NCBI GenBank assembly: GCA_013002105.1
Contig: JABDKS010000929.1
Location: 1-5,664 of the forward strand
Source of the DNA: Pirellulaceae bacterium
Lineage (GTDB): Bacteria; Planctomycetota; Planctomycetia; Pirellulales; Pirellulaceae
DNA: 5,664 nt
Reading direction: 5' to 3'
This document shows, piece by piece, positions 1 to 5,664 of this stretch. The notes under the pieces are model-generated. The model saw nothing but the letters and a program-made list of their open reading frames with translations, made no database searches and was not told where the DNA came from. Made by a program: the position numbers and the translations under genes. Position 1 is the stretch's first letter. Each line of letters begins with the position of its first letter.

Positions 1-42
1 GCCTTGGACGCCGAACGCTACTTAGCCGAACTTGATAGTTAA
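1..42 (+). CDS. trxB: Thioredoxin reductase, C-terminal end only (partial at left edge)
   Basis: Reading from base 1 in frame 1 gives ALDAERYLAELDS followed by TAA at 40-42. The run ALDAERYL is the characteristic C-terminal helix of bacterial low-molecular-weight thioredoxin reductases (the E. coli enzyme has AALDAERYL close to its end). These are cytoplasmic FAD/NADPH enzymes that reduce thioredoxin. Only 13 codons are inside the window, so the FAD- and NADPH-binding domains and the CxxC redox centre cannot be checked. The call rests on that motif, on its position directly before a stop codon, and on the absence of any competing gene here. A related flavoprotein disulfide reductase of the same family is the main alternative. 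It is followed after 76 bp by the transporter gene on the same strand. Confidence 0.8.
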   Translation, partial: ALDAERYLAELDS

Positions 43-59
43 TAGCAAAAGTGAGCCGT

Positions 60-86
60 GACGTGCGACGTCTGCGGTTTGCAAAC
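60..86. promoter_or_regulatory. Two adjacent short palindromes upstream of the transporter gene (possible operator)
   Basis: The 76-bp gap between trxB and the transporter contains GACGT-GCG-ACGTC at 60-72 (5-bp arms, 3-nt spacer) and the perfect 10-bp palindrome GTTTGCAAAC at 77-86, only 4 nt apart. Either could bind a dimeric regulator controlling the transporter. This is inference only: short palindromes arise by chance, no known operator consensus is recognised, and no convincing -10/-35 pair is seen in the gap. No purine-rich ribosome binding site precedes the ATG at 119. Confidence 0.2.
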
Positions 87-118
87 ACTCCCCAACATCC
101 CCTAGACGCTCCACCATC

Positions 119-1846
119 ATGTCTGAAACGGTTTCTAGCAAAGTTCAATCTGATCGCGAATTGCTGCAACAAGCCTCCGACGAGAACCGACTGCTTGGGG
201 CTTACATCAAGCTCTCGGGTCCAGGGTGGTTGCAAAGCGCCATTACGTTGGGCGGTGGCTCACTCGCCGGAGCTTTGTTCTTGGGAGTGCTGGGCGGTAC
301 CAGCATGATCTGGTTGCAGTTGGTTGCAATCGTGATGGGTGTCGTGATGCTTTCGGCCATCAGTTACGTCACGCTTTCGACGGGCCGTCGCCCCTTTGAA
401 ACGATCAACCGCGAAATCAATCCGGCTCTGGGTTGGGCATGGTTGATTGCAACGTGCATGGCCAACATGATTTGGTGCATGCCTCAGTTCAGCTTGGCCT
501 ATGACGCCTTGGACAAAAACCTGCTTGCTCTCGGTGGTGGCGGAGACGGATTGGGCGACAGCATGACGACAAAACTAATCGTCACGCTTGCTTTGTTGCT
601 GGCAGCAGGGTTCGTCGTTCTGCTCAAGGCCAAAGAAGGCAAGACGGCCAAAGTATTCGATATATTCTTAAAAGCGTTGATCGGCCTGGTCGTCATTTGT
701 TTCGTTGGCGTCGTGGGATTGCTGGCCGTGGACGGACAATTGAATTTTGGCGAAATATTCTCTGGGATGATTCCTAATATCGGCCAATGGAACAAACCCG
801 CTGGCGAGTTGTCGACTTTGATTGCGGGCTTGCCCACCGAAGCGCAGGACTATTGGAACAGCACCATCCTGTCATCTCAGCGTGCCGTCATGATTGCTTC
901 GGCAGCAACCGCTGTCGGGATCAACATGACATTTCTTTTGCCGTACTCGATGCTCAGCCGTGGATGGGACAAGCCGTTCCGTGGACTAGCTCGCTTTGAT
1001 TTGTCAACAGGTATGGCGATTCCCTACATCTTGGTCACCACTTGTGTCGTGGTTGCCGCAGCATCGACTTTTCACGCCGAGATTGACGACAAGCTTGCCA
1101 GCAACGACCTGTCTGTCATGCAGGAAAGTCCAATGTTCGATTCAGCTCAAAAACCGCTGCTGGCTCGCATCAACGCCAAGTTGGGTGACGCAGCGGAATC
1201 AACCGATGAAGCCGAAAAACTGGCCATGGTCGCTGCGCTGAGTGTCGAGGAAAAAAAGTTGGCACTATCCCTGGTCAAACGAAATGCATTTCAGCTGTCC
1301 GAAACACTTTCACCGCTATTGGGTACAACCCTAGCCAACCTCGTGTTTGGTTTGGGCGTTTTCGGCATGGGGTTTTCAACCATCATTATTCTGATGCTGA
1401 TCAATGGCTACGCCTTTCGTGAAATTGCCGGTAAACCGGACGCGACAGGGCCCTTTGTGGTTGGTTGCCTGGTCGCTGGGTTATGTGGAGCGAGTTGGTT
1501 GTATGTGTGGAGCGGAGACGCCAGATTTTGGCTGGCGATCTTTACCTCCAGCTTCGGCATGATGCTACTACCGATCGCATACATCACCTTCTTCTTAATG
1601 ATGAACAGCAAGCGAATCCTGGGTGACGAAAAGCCCAAGGGGGCCAGCATGGTGATCTGGAACGTGTTGATGATCGCATCGGTGATCGGCGCCATCGTGG
1701 CGGCTTCAGCGGCCGTCTACGAAAAGGCGATGGACAAATCCAACGCCTATGCTTTTCCTGCGATCATGACGCTGTTGGTAGTGTTTCTTGTCGCATTAAT
1801 CGCGGGTCATTTCATGCGAAAACCTACATCGAACGCTGCGGAGTAA
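119..1846 (+). CDS. Nramp/SLC11-like inner-membrane transporter with altered metal-binding motifs
   Basis: This is a 575-residue polytopic membrane protein with about 12 hydrophobic helices (approximate residues 38-58, 62-86, 103-123, 151-170, 183-204, 255-279, 299-318, 398-428, 444-464, 469-495, 513-533, 545-566). Family features are visible. GPGWL at 34-38 opens helix 1 as GPxF/W does in Nramp proteins, TLSPLL before helix 8 resembles the MntH TLQPLL, and SFGMMLLP with NSKRILGD (478-503) matches the MntH helix-10 end (SFG..., DSKLMGD). Canonical Nramps are proton-coupled Mn2+/Fe2+ importers. Here the helix-1 DPGN motif aligns with G45-G46-G47-S48, and the helix-6 MPH motif aligns with M270-T271-F272, so the substrate may differ and is unknown. 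A charged segment of about 75 residues (320-395) separates helices 7 and 8. At 575 residues it is longer than bacterial MntH (about 410). The start is secure: ATG 119 is the first start codon after an in-frame TGA at 59-61. No Shine-Dalgarno sequence is seen. Family membership is fairly sure; function is not. Confidence 0.82.
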   Translation: MSETVSSKVQSDRELLQQASDENRLLGAYIKLSGPGWLQSAITLGGGSLAGALFLGVLGGTSMIWLQLVAIVMGVVMLSAISYVTLSTGRRPFETINREINPALGWAWLIATCMANMIWCMPQFSLAYDALDKNLLALGGGGDGLGDSMTTKLIVTLALLLAAGFVVLLKAKEGKTAKVFDIFLKALIGLVVICFVGVVGLLAVDGQLNFGEIFSGMIPNIGQWNKPAGELSTLIAGLPTEAQDYWNSTILSSQRAVMIASAATAVGINMTFLLPYSMLSRGWDKPFRGLARFDLSTGMAIPYILVTTCVVVAAASTFHAEIDDKLASNDLSVMQESPMFDSAQKPLLARINAKLGDAAESTDEAEKLAMVAALSVEEKKLALSLVKRNAFQLSETLSPLLGTTLANLVFGLGVFGMGFSTIIILMLINGYAFREIAGKPDATGPFVVGCLVAGLCGASWLYVWSGDARFWLAIFTSSFGMMLLPIAYITFFLMMNSKRILGDEKPKGASMVIWNVLMIASVIGAIVAASAAVYEKAMDKSNAYAFPAIMTLLVVFLVALIAGHFMRKPTSNAAE

Positions 1847-1899
1847 CGCCTCCATCGCACGCTCCCGAGTTGGGATCGATTTGACTTCAACCCGCTCTT

Positions 1900-1919
1900 C
1901 AGGACCAGTCCTGGCTTAC
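1900..1919. repeat. Degenerate single unit of the CAGGAC-NN-GTCCTG palindromic repeat
   Basis: In the 97-bp gap between the transporter and asnS, bases 1900-1915 read CAGGACCAGTCCTGGC, a dyad with 6-bp arms and a 2-nt spacer. It differs at one of 16 positions from bases 3406-3421 in the cluster downstream of asnS. Over 20 bases it matches 3432-3451 with three mismatches, two of them in the spacer, including the trailing C/TTAC. It therefore looks like a diverged copy of the same intergenic element. The rest of the gap (1847-1943) shows no strong terminator and no clear promoter. It lies upstream of the asnS ATG and argues against translation from the in-frame TTG at 1881. Confidence 0.6.
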
Positions 1920-1943
1920 TCTGTCTGCAAACGGATTGAAAAG

Positions 1944-3338
1944 ATGACGAAATGGATCAGTGTCAAAGACGCTCGCATGGAATCTTCCGCGGGCAAGCCG
2001 GTCGAACTGCGTGGATGGGTGCGGACGCGCCGCGACAGTAAAGGCGGGTTCAGCTTTGTCGAAGTTAACGACGGCAGCTGCATGGGCAATTTGCAAGTGG
2101 TCGCACCGGGCGAGCTTGCCAACTACACCGACGAAATTCAAAAATTGACAACCGGCTGCAGCGTCGTCGTCACGGGTGAACTGCAAGTGTCGCCCGCGAA
2201 AGGTCAGGCAACTGAATTGCACGCCGACTCCCTGCGAGTGCTGGGCTGGGCCGATCCGGAAACCTATCCGCTACAAAAGAAACGGCACTCTTTTGAAAAG
2301 CTACGCGAGTGGTCGCACTTGCGGACACGCACCAATACGTTGGGTGCGGTCATGCGAGTACGAGACCAAATCAGTCAATCAATCCACAGTTTCTTTCACG
2401 AAAACGGATTCTTCTATACGCACACTCCGATCATCACCGCGAGCGACTGCGAAGGCGCCGGCGAAATGTTCCGCGTCACCGCGCTGGACCTGGAGATGCT
2501 GGCCAAATCGGGCGGGCCCGTCAAATACGAGTACGACTTTTTTGACAAACCGACATTTCTGACCGTCAGCGGACAACTGGAAGCCGAGACGTATGCGACG
2601 TCGCTGGGACGTGTTTACACCTTTGGGCCAACCTTTCGCGCCGAAAATAGCAACACGAGCCGACATCTTGCCGAGTTCTGGATGGTCGAACCGGAAGCCG
2701 CGTTTTTTGACTTGGCCGACGACATGCAACTGGCCGAAGATTTTCTCAAGCGAATATTCACCGATTGCCTGGACCACTGTGGTGAAGACATGGAGTTTTT
2801 TGATCTGCGGATCGAAAAAGGAAAGATCGACCAAATCAAAGCGGTGATCGAAAAACCATTCTCACACATGACGTATACCCAAGCGGTCGACGTACTGACC
2901 AACTGCAACCAGAAATTCGACTATCCAATCGACTGGGGCACCGATCTACAGGCAGAACATGAAAGGTATTTGACCGAACAGCACGTCCAAGGTCCGCTGA
3001 TCTTGACCGACTATCCATCGACCATCAAACCTTTTTATATGCGGCTCAGTGACGACGAAAAAACGGTCGCTGCGATGGATGTTCTGGTTCCCGGCGTCGG
3101 CGAAATTATCGGCGGAAGCCAACGCGAAGAACGACTCGATGTACTGCTGCAACGCATGGCCCAACAGGAGATGGCCGAAGAAGAATATTGGTGGTACATC
3201 GATCTGCGACGCTACGGAACCGTTCCGCACGCGGGATTCGGATTGGGACTCGAACGAGCCGTTCAATACGTCACGGGTATGGCAAACATCCGTGACGTCA
3301 TCCCATTCCCACGCACCCCCGGCAATGCGGAATTCTGA
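1944..3338 (+). CDS. asnS: Asparaginyl-tRNA synthetase (class IIb)
   Basis: This cytoplasmic enzyme joins asparagine to tRNA(Asn) using ATP. The product from ATG 1944 is 464 residues, against 466 for E. coli AsnRS, and is similar to it along the whole length. An N-terminal OB-fold anticodon-binding domain (about 18-100) begins with [16 protein letters not shown]. The catalytic core follows: motif 1 region around [16 protein letters not shown] (161-176), motif 2 [20 protein letters not shown] (231-250), [15 protein letters not shown] (386-400), and motif 3 [15 protein letters not shown] (431-445). The tail [15 protein letters not shown] is nearly the E. coli ending. [16 protein letters not shown] is typical of AsnRS rather than AspRS, so direct charging of tRNA(Asn) is expected. 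The frame could be extended to a TTG at 1881, adding 21 residues. That extension has no counterpart in the family and crosses a palindromic repeat, so ATG 1944 is preferred. Only a weak GGA at 1933-1935 precedes it. All catalytic motifs look intact. Confidence 0.97.
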   Translation: MTKWISVKDARMESSAGKPVELRGWVRTRRDSKGGFSFVEVNDGSCMGNLQVVAPGELANYTDEIQKLTTGCSVVVTGELQVSPAKGQATELHADSLRVLGWADPETYPLQKKRHSFEKLREWSHLRTRTNTLGAVMRVRDQISQSIHSFFHENGFFYTHTPIITASDCEGAGEMFRVTALDLEMLAKSGGPVKYEYDFFDKPTFLTVSGQLEAETYATSLGRVYTFGPTFRAENSNTSRHLAEFWMVEPEAAFFDLADDMQLAEDFLKRIFTDCLDHCGEDMEFFDLRIEKGKIDQIKAVIEKPFSHMTYTQAVDVLTNCNQKFDYPIDWGTDLQAEHERYLTEQHVQGPLILTDYPSTIKPFYMRLSDDEKTVAAMDVLVPGVGEIIGGSQREERLDVLLQRMAQQEMAEEEYWWYIDLRRYGTVPHAGFGLGLERAVQYVTGMANIRDVIPFPRTPGNAEF

Positions 3339-3398
3339 TGCCAAAGTCCCGTAAACTTTCTGGTAGCTGGTAGGCCAAGTGTTGGGCCACGCAAAGCT

Positions 3399-3452
3399 CG
3401 TAGGCCAGGACCTGTCCTGGCAAAGTCCCGCCAGGACAGGTCCTGGCCTACG
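3399..3452. terminator. Perfect 23-bp stem, 8-nt loop hairpin; possible two-way terminator
   Basis: The arms 3399-3421 and 3430-3452 are exact reverse complements, with loop AAAGTCCC. Each arm also contains its own near-palindrome, CCAGGAC-CT-GTCCTGG on the left and CCAGGAC-AG-GTCCTGG on the right, so each can fold separately or be read as a protein-binding dyad. The stem lies 60 bp after the asnS stop and about 130 bp beyond the kinase stop on the other strand, where transcripts from both sides must end. There is no T-tract on either side, so it is not a textbook Rho-independent terminator. A role in termination, in mRNA 3'-end protection, or none beyond being a repeat, are all possible. The structure is certain; the function is inferred. 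Confidence 0.5.
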
Positions 3453-3478
3453 ATTGCCCTACGATTGGCCTACGACAA
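3447..3478. repeat. Three-fold 11-bp tandem repeat CCTACGATTG(N)
   Basis: CCTACGATTG occurs at 3447-3456 and 3458-3467, and a third diverged copy CCTACGACAA at 3469-3478, each starting 11 bp after the previous one. The first copy is the outer end of the right arm of the 23-bp inverted repeat, and the third contains part of the outer arm TTGGCCTAC. This suggests that the edge of the palindromic element was duplicated by slippage. The remaining intergenic bases 3479-3580 contain no recognisable gene, promoter or RNA. Confidence 0.55.
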
Positions 3479-3580
3479 CGATCGCGATGCTCCAACGCAC
3501 CGCCTGCATGCCGTCGGTGTAGTCATCGCAACGTCCTGTCGATCACTCACCTGACATCGCAATGGCCGTGACTCTTGCAA

Positions 3581-5664
3581 TCAGGAGGTGGCGGCTTTCG
3601 TGAATCGGTCCAATTCATGAACCATCTGATCGACCTCGCCACTGAGGAAGGCCAGCAGACCGGGGATCGGCCCGAGTCGGTCGGCCCGCGAGAATTCTTC
3701 GATCTGTCGTGAAAGTTCCACGACGGCGGTGGCAAGAAAACTATCGGCTGCGCCTTTGAGCGTATGAGAAGCACGTACGATAATTTCAGCATCCTGCTCT
3801 TTGACACCCGTTTGCATCTCGGCGAGTCTGAGCGTCGCTTCGTCACGCAAGATCGTAGCCAAAATTGCCAACTGCCGATCATCACAACCTCCCATCCTGT
3901 CGCGTGCGTGTTCCACATCAATCACGTGAAATTGCCCGTTATGCGGAGGATCGTTTTGATCTGCCTTATCGTCTGCATCAACCTGGAGCGTCGAGCCGCC
4001 ATCGAGATTATCAGGCAGTGAATCGTCGCCGTTGTCGGGTGTGTACAGTCGCAGGGTTTCGACCAGCAAATCGATGTCGATTGGCTTGGCGATGTAATCG
4101 TCCGTCCCAGCATTCAAGCACTTTTCGCGGTCGCCTTTCATGGCGGCTGCCGTCATTGCCACGATCGGTACGTGTTGCCCCGTACCTCGCTCTTCGAATC
4201 GAATCAACTTGGTCGCTTCTTCCCCGTCCATCACTGGCATCTGCCAGTCCATCAAGATCACGTCGTAGTCATTGTTTCGCCACGCCTCGACTGCGATCAA
4301 GCCGTTCTCGGCAAGCTCAACGTGATGCCCCATACGGCGCAGCAGTCCCAGCGCGACTTCTTGATTCACTTCTCCGTCTTCGACCAGTAGCAGTTTCAAT
4401 GGAATGATCGGCTTCTGCTCGGCTTGATCGACGACGACGTTCGCTTCAGCCCCCGCCAGCGCGGACGTAGACATCACATCCAAGATGACCTGCAACAGTT
4501 CGCTTTGAATGATTGGCTTGGTGACGAGCCGACTGATGCCGAAAAATCGGCAGCGTTGAAAATCACCGCTCCGAACTGCCGACGAGATCATGATGACCTT
4601 TGTTTCGGTCAGATAACCCTCCTTGCTGATCGCTTCTGCCACCGCAAAGCCATCCACTTTGGGCATCATCATGTCCAACAACACCAGACCAAACGGCTCG
4701 CCTCGTTGACTCGCTTGCGACACTTTCTCGATCGCCTCCTGCCCACCCTCAACGCATGTTGGCAGCACGCCCCAAAGATCCATGATTTCTTGAAGAATCA
4801 GGCGGTTGGTTTCGTTGTCATCGACGATTAAAACTCGCAGACCGGCTAGGTCACTGATGTCGGTCAATGACGAGTTGCCGTCCTCGTCGCTGATTCCCAA
4901 TCGGATCGTGAAATGAAAGGTGGTGCCCGCGTCCGGTTCACTCTCCAGCCACATTTTGCCGCCCATCAATTCAACCAACTGTGTCGATATCGTTAGGCCC
5001 AATCCCGTGCCACCGAATTGACGCGTCGTCGACGGATCGGCTTGCGCAAACGATTCAAAAATTTTCGACTGTTGTTCTTCAGGAATCCCCACCCCCGTGT
5101 CTCGGACGGAAATCTGTAAAAGGGTCGAACGGTCGGTCGATTCTTTCTGCTCGGCGGTGATCACAACCTCGCCGGATTCCGTAAACTTGACGGCGTTGCC
5201 GATCAGGTTGACAAGGATCTGTCGTAATCGACCAGGATCGCCCATCACCATTGGCGGTAGTTCAGGATCGATGCGACAAGCAAGCTCCAGTCCTTTGGCG
5301 GCCGCTCGTGAACCGAGCATTCGAGCAGTGTTCTCAATCACATTGCGGAGGTCAAAACTGATCACCTCCAACTCCAGTTTGCCGGCCTCGATCTTGGAGA
5401 AATCAAGAATGTCATTCAACAGCCGCAGCAACGAGTCGGCTGAGATCCGAACCATTCCAAGATGCTCTCGTTGCGCCGGGGTTAACGATGTACCTTGCAA
5501 CAGTTCGGCCATCCCGATGATTCCGTTCATAGGAGTCCGAATTTCGTGACTCATATTGGCCAGGAAATCACTTTTTGCGCGATTCGCCGAATCGGCCTCC
5601 TCTTTCGCGTTGATCAAGAACTCATTGGCGGCGGCCAGTTCCTTCGTCCGTTCCTCAACACGGC
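3581..5664 (-). CDS. Hybrid sensor histidine kinase, HisKA-HATPase-REC-REC-Hpt (N-terminus beyond right edge)
   Basis: This is the C-terminal part of a hybrid two-component kinase; the stop TGA is at 3581-3583. The frame stays open to the window edge. A TTG at 5617 is not the real start, because the codons before it read [15 protein letters not shown], a normal linker coiled coil. Counting residues from that TTG: HisKA with the phospho-histidine in [10 protein letters not shown] (H24); HATPase with N-box [10 protein letters not shown] (N141), G1 DTGVGIP (173-179) and G2 GGTGLGL (202-208); receiver 1 (about 259-383) with D266/D267, phospho-acceptor D315, S345 and K367; receiver 2 (about 407-526) with E413/D414, D457, T489 and K511; an acidic linker (about 527-560); and an Hpt domain with [11 protein letters not shown] (H618). 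Every key residue is present, so a His-Asp-His-Asp relay is expected, in the manner of BarA/TorS-type kinases but with two receivers. The sensor domain, the signal and the membrane anchoring are outside the window. No response regulator gene lies downstream, so the output partner is unknown. It is convergent with asnS. Confidence 0.95.
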   Translation of the reverse strand, partial: RVEERTKELAAANEFLINAKEEADSANRAKSDFLANMSHEIRTPMNGIIGMAELLQGTSLTPAQREHLGMVRISADSLLRLLNDILDFSKIEAGKLELEVISFDLRNVIENTARMLGSRAAAKGLELACRIDPELPPMVMGDPGRLRQILVNLIGNAVKFTESGEVVITAEQKESTDRSTLLQISVRDTGVGIPEEQQSKIFESFAQADPSTTRQFGGTGLGLTISTQLVELMGGKMWLESEPDAGTTFHFTIRLGISDEDGNSSLTDISDLAGLRVLIVDDNETNRLILQEIMDLWGVLPTCVEGGQEAIEKVSQASQRGEPFGLVLLDMMMPKVDGFAVAEAISKEGYLTETKVIMISSAVRSGDFQRCRFFGISRLVTKPIIQSELLQVILDVMSTSALAGAEANVVVDQAEQKPIIPLKLLLVEDGEVNQEVALGLLRRMGHHVELAENGLIAVEAWRNNDYDVILMDWQMPVMDGEEATKLIRFEERGTGQHVPIVAMTAAAMKGDREKCLNAGTDDYIAKPIDIDLLVETLRLYTPDNGDDSLPDNLDGGSTLQVDADDKADQNDPPHNGQFHVIDVEHARDRMGGCDDRQLAILATILRDEATLRLAEMQTGVKEQDAEIIVRASHTLKGAADSFLATAVVELSRQIEEFSRADRLGPIPGLLAFLSGEVDQMVHELDRFTKAATS

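Larger units (their letters stand above)
3342..3478. repeat. Nested intergenic inverted-repeat cluster between convergent genes
   Basis: The left part of the 242-bp gap between asnS and the kinase gene is almost wholly repetitive. An outer inverted pair GTAGGCCAA (3370-3378) and TTGGCCTAC (3465-3473) surrounds an inner perfect 23-bp inverted repeat (3399-3421 and 3430-3452). The left outer arm also starts a small hairpin, GGCCAA-GTG-TTGGgCC, at 3373-3388 with one bulged G. CAAAGTCCCG occurs at 3342-3351, just after the asnS stop, and again at 3421-3430, where it supplies the loop of the inner hairpin. To the right, CCTACGA recurs three times with an 11-bp period (3447, 3458, 3469). There is no transposase or open reading frame. 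The structure resembles a REP/BIME-like or MITE-like non-coding element; which of these it is cannot be told from one window. Confidence 0.75.

Noticed and set aside
51..308. 85-codon open frame on the + strand overlapping the transporter start
   Set aside because: It overlaps the transporter in another frame for most of its length and gives a low-complexity product with no recognisable family. The transporter frame has clear membrane helices.
1408..1695. 95-codon open frame on the - strand
   Set aside because: It is antisense to transporter helices 9-11 and has no recognisable domain or start context.
1881..1943. N-terminal extension of asnS from an in-frame TTG at 1881 (21 extra residues)
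   Set aside because: AsnRS proteins of this type start just before the OB-fold, as the ATG at 1944 does. The extension has no family counterpart and would run through a palindromic repeat copy.
3399..3452. Classical Rho-independent terminator
   Set aside because: The stem is strong but no T-run follows it on either strand. It is listed only as a possible terminator with moderate confidence.
3342..3478. CRISPR array
   Set aside because: The repeats are nested inverted pairs and an 11-bp tandem, not regularly spaced direct repeats with unique spacers, and no cas gene is present.
3865..4407. 180-codon open frame on the + strand
   Set aside because: It lies wholly antisense to the kinase receiver-2 and linker coding region, and its Arg/Ser-rich product shows no domain. 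It is a shadow of a well-supported gene.
5615..5617. TTG as the translation start of the kinase
   Set aside because: The frame continues upstream to the window edge with a typical kinase linker ([15 protein letters not shown]), and a start here would leave no sensor region. The gene is cut by the window.

Overview
The window most resembles a chromosomal segment of a marine planctomycete of the Rhodopirellula/Pirellulaceae type. This is an inference. It rests on a base composition in the mid-50s % GC by eye, starts without clear Shine-Dalgarno sequences, a palindromic intergenic repeat built on CCAGGAC/GTCCTGG and GTAGGCC, and the character of the hybrid kinase and the unusual Nramp-like protein. 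No tRNA, rRNA, CRISPR array, insertion sequence or prophage gene was seen.

Layout, left to right. Bases 1-42 (+) are the last codons of a thioredoxin reductase gene (trxB). A 76-bp gap with two small palindromes leads to a 575-residue membrane transporter of the Nramp/SLC11 family (119-1846, +). Its usual metal-binding motifs DPGN and MPH are replaced, and it carries a large extra loop between predicted helices 7 and 8. After 97 bp, which hold one degenerate copy of a palindromic repeat, comes a complete asparaginyl-tRNA synthetase gene (asnS, 1944-3338, +). The 242-bp convergent gap 3339-3580 holds a nested inverted-repeat cluster whose core is a perfect 23-bp stem with an 8-nt loop. The right third (3581-5664, -) is the 3' part of a hybrid sensor histidine kinase gene: coiled-coil linker, HisKA, HATPase, two receivers, Hpt. 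Its sensor region lies beyond the right edge.

How the parts relate. trxB, the transporter and asnS point the same way with short gaps and could share a transcript, but their functions (thiol redox, transport, translation) do not form an obvious pathway. The kinase faces them and is unlinked to any visible response regulator; its own receivers and Hpt make it a self-contained phosphorelay. The hairpin cluster sits where both transcripts must end. No clearly new multi-gene system is visible. The points most worth following are the motif-altered Nramp protein and the repeat family, seen as a full nested cluster at 3342-3478 and a single degenerate unit at 1900-1919.
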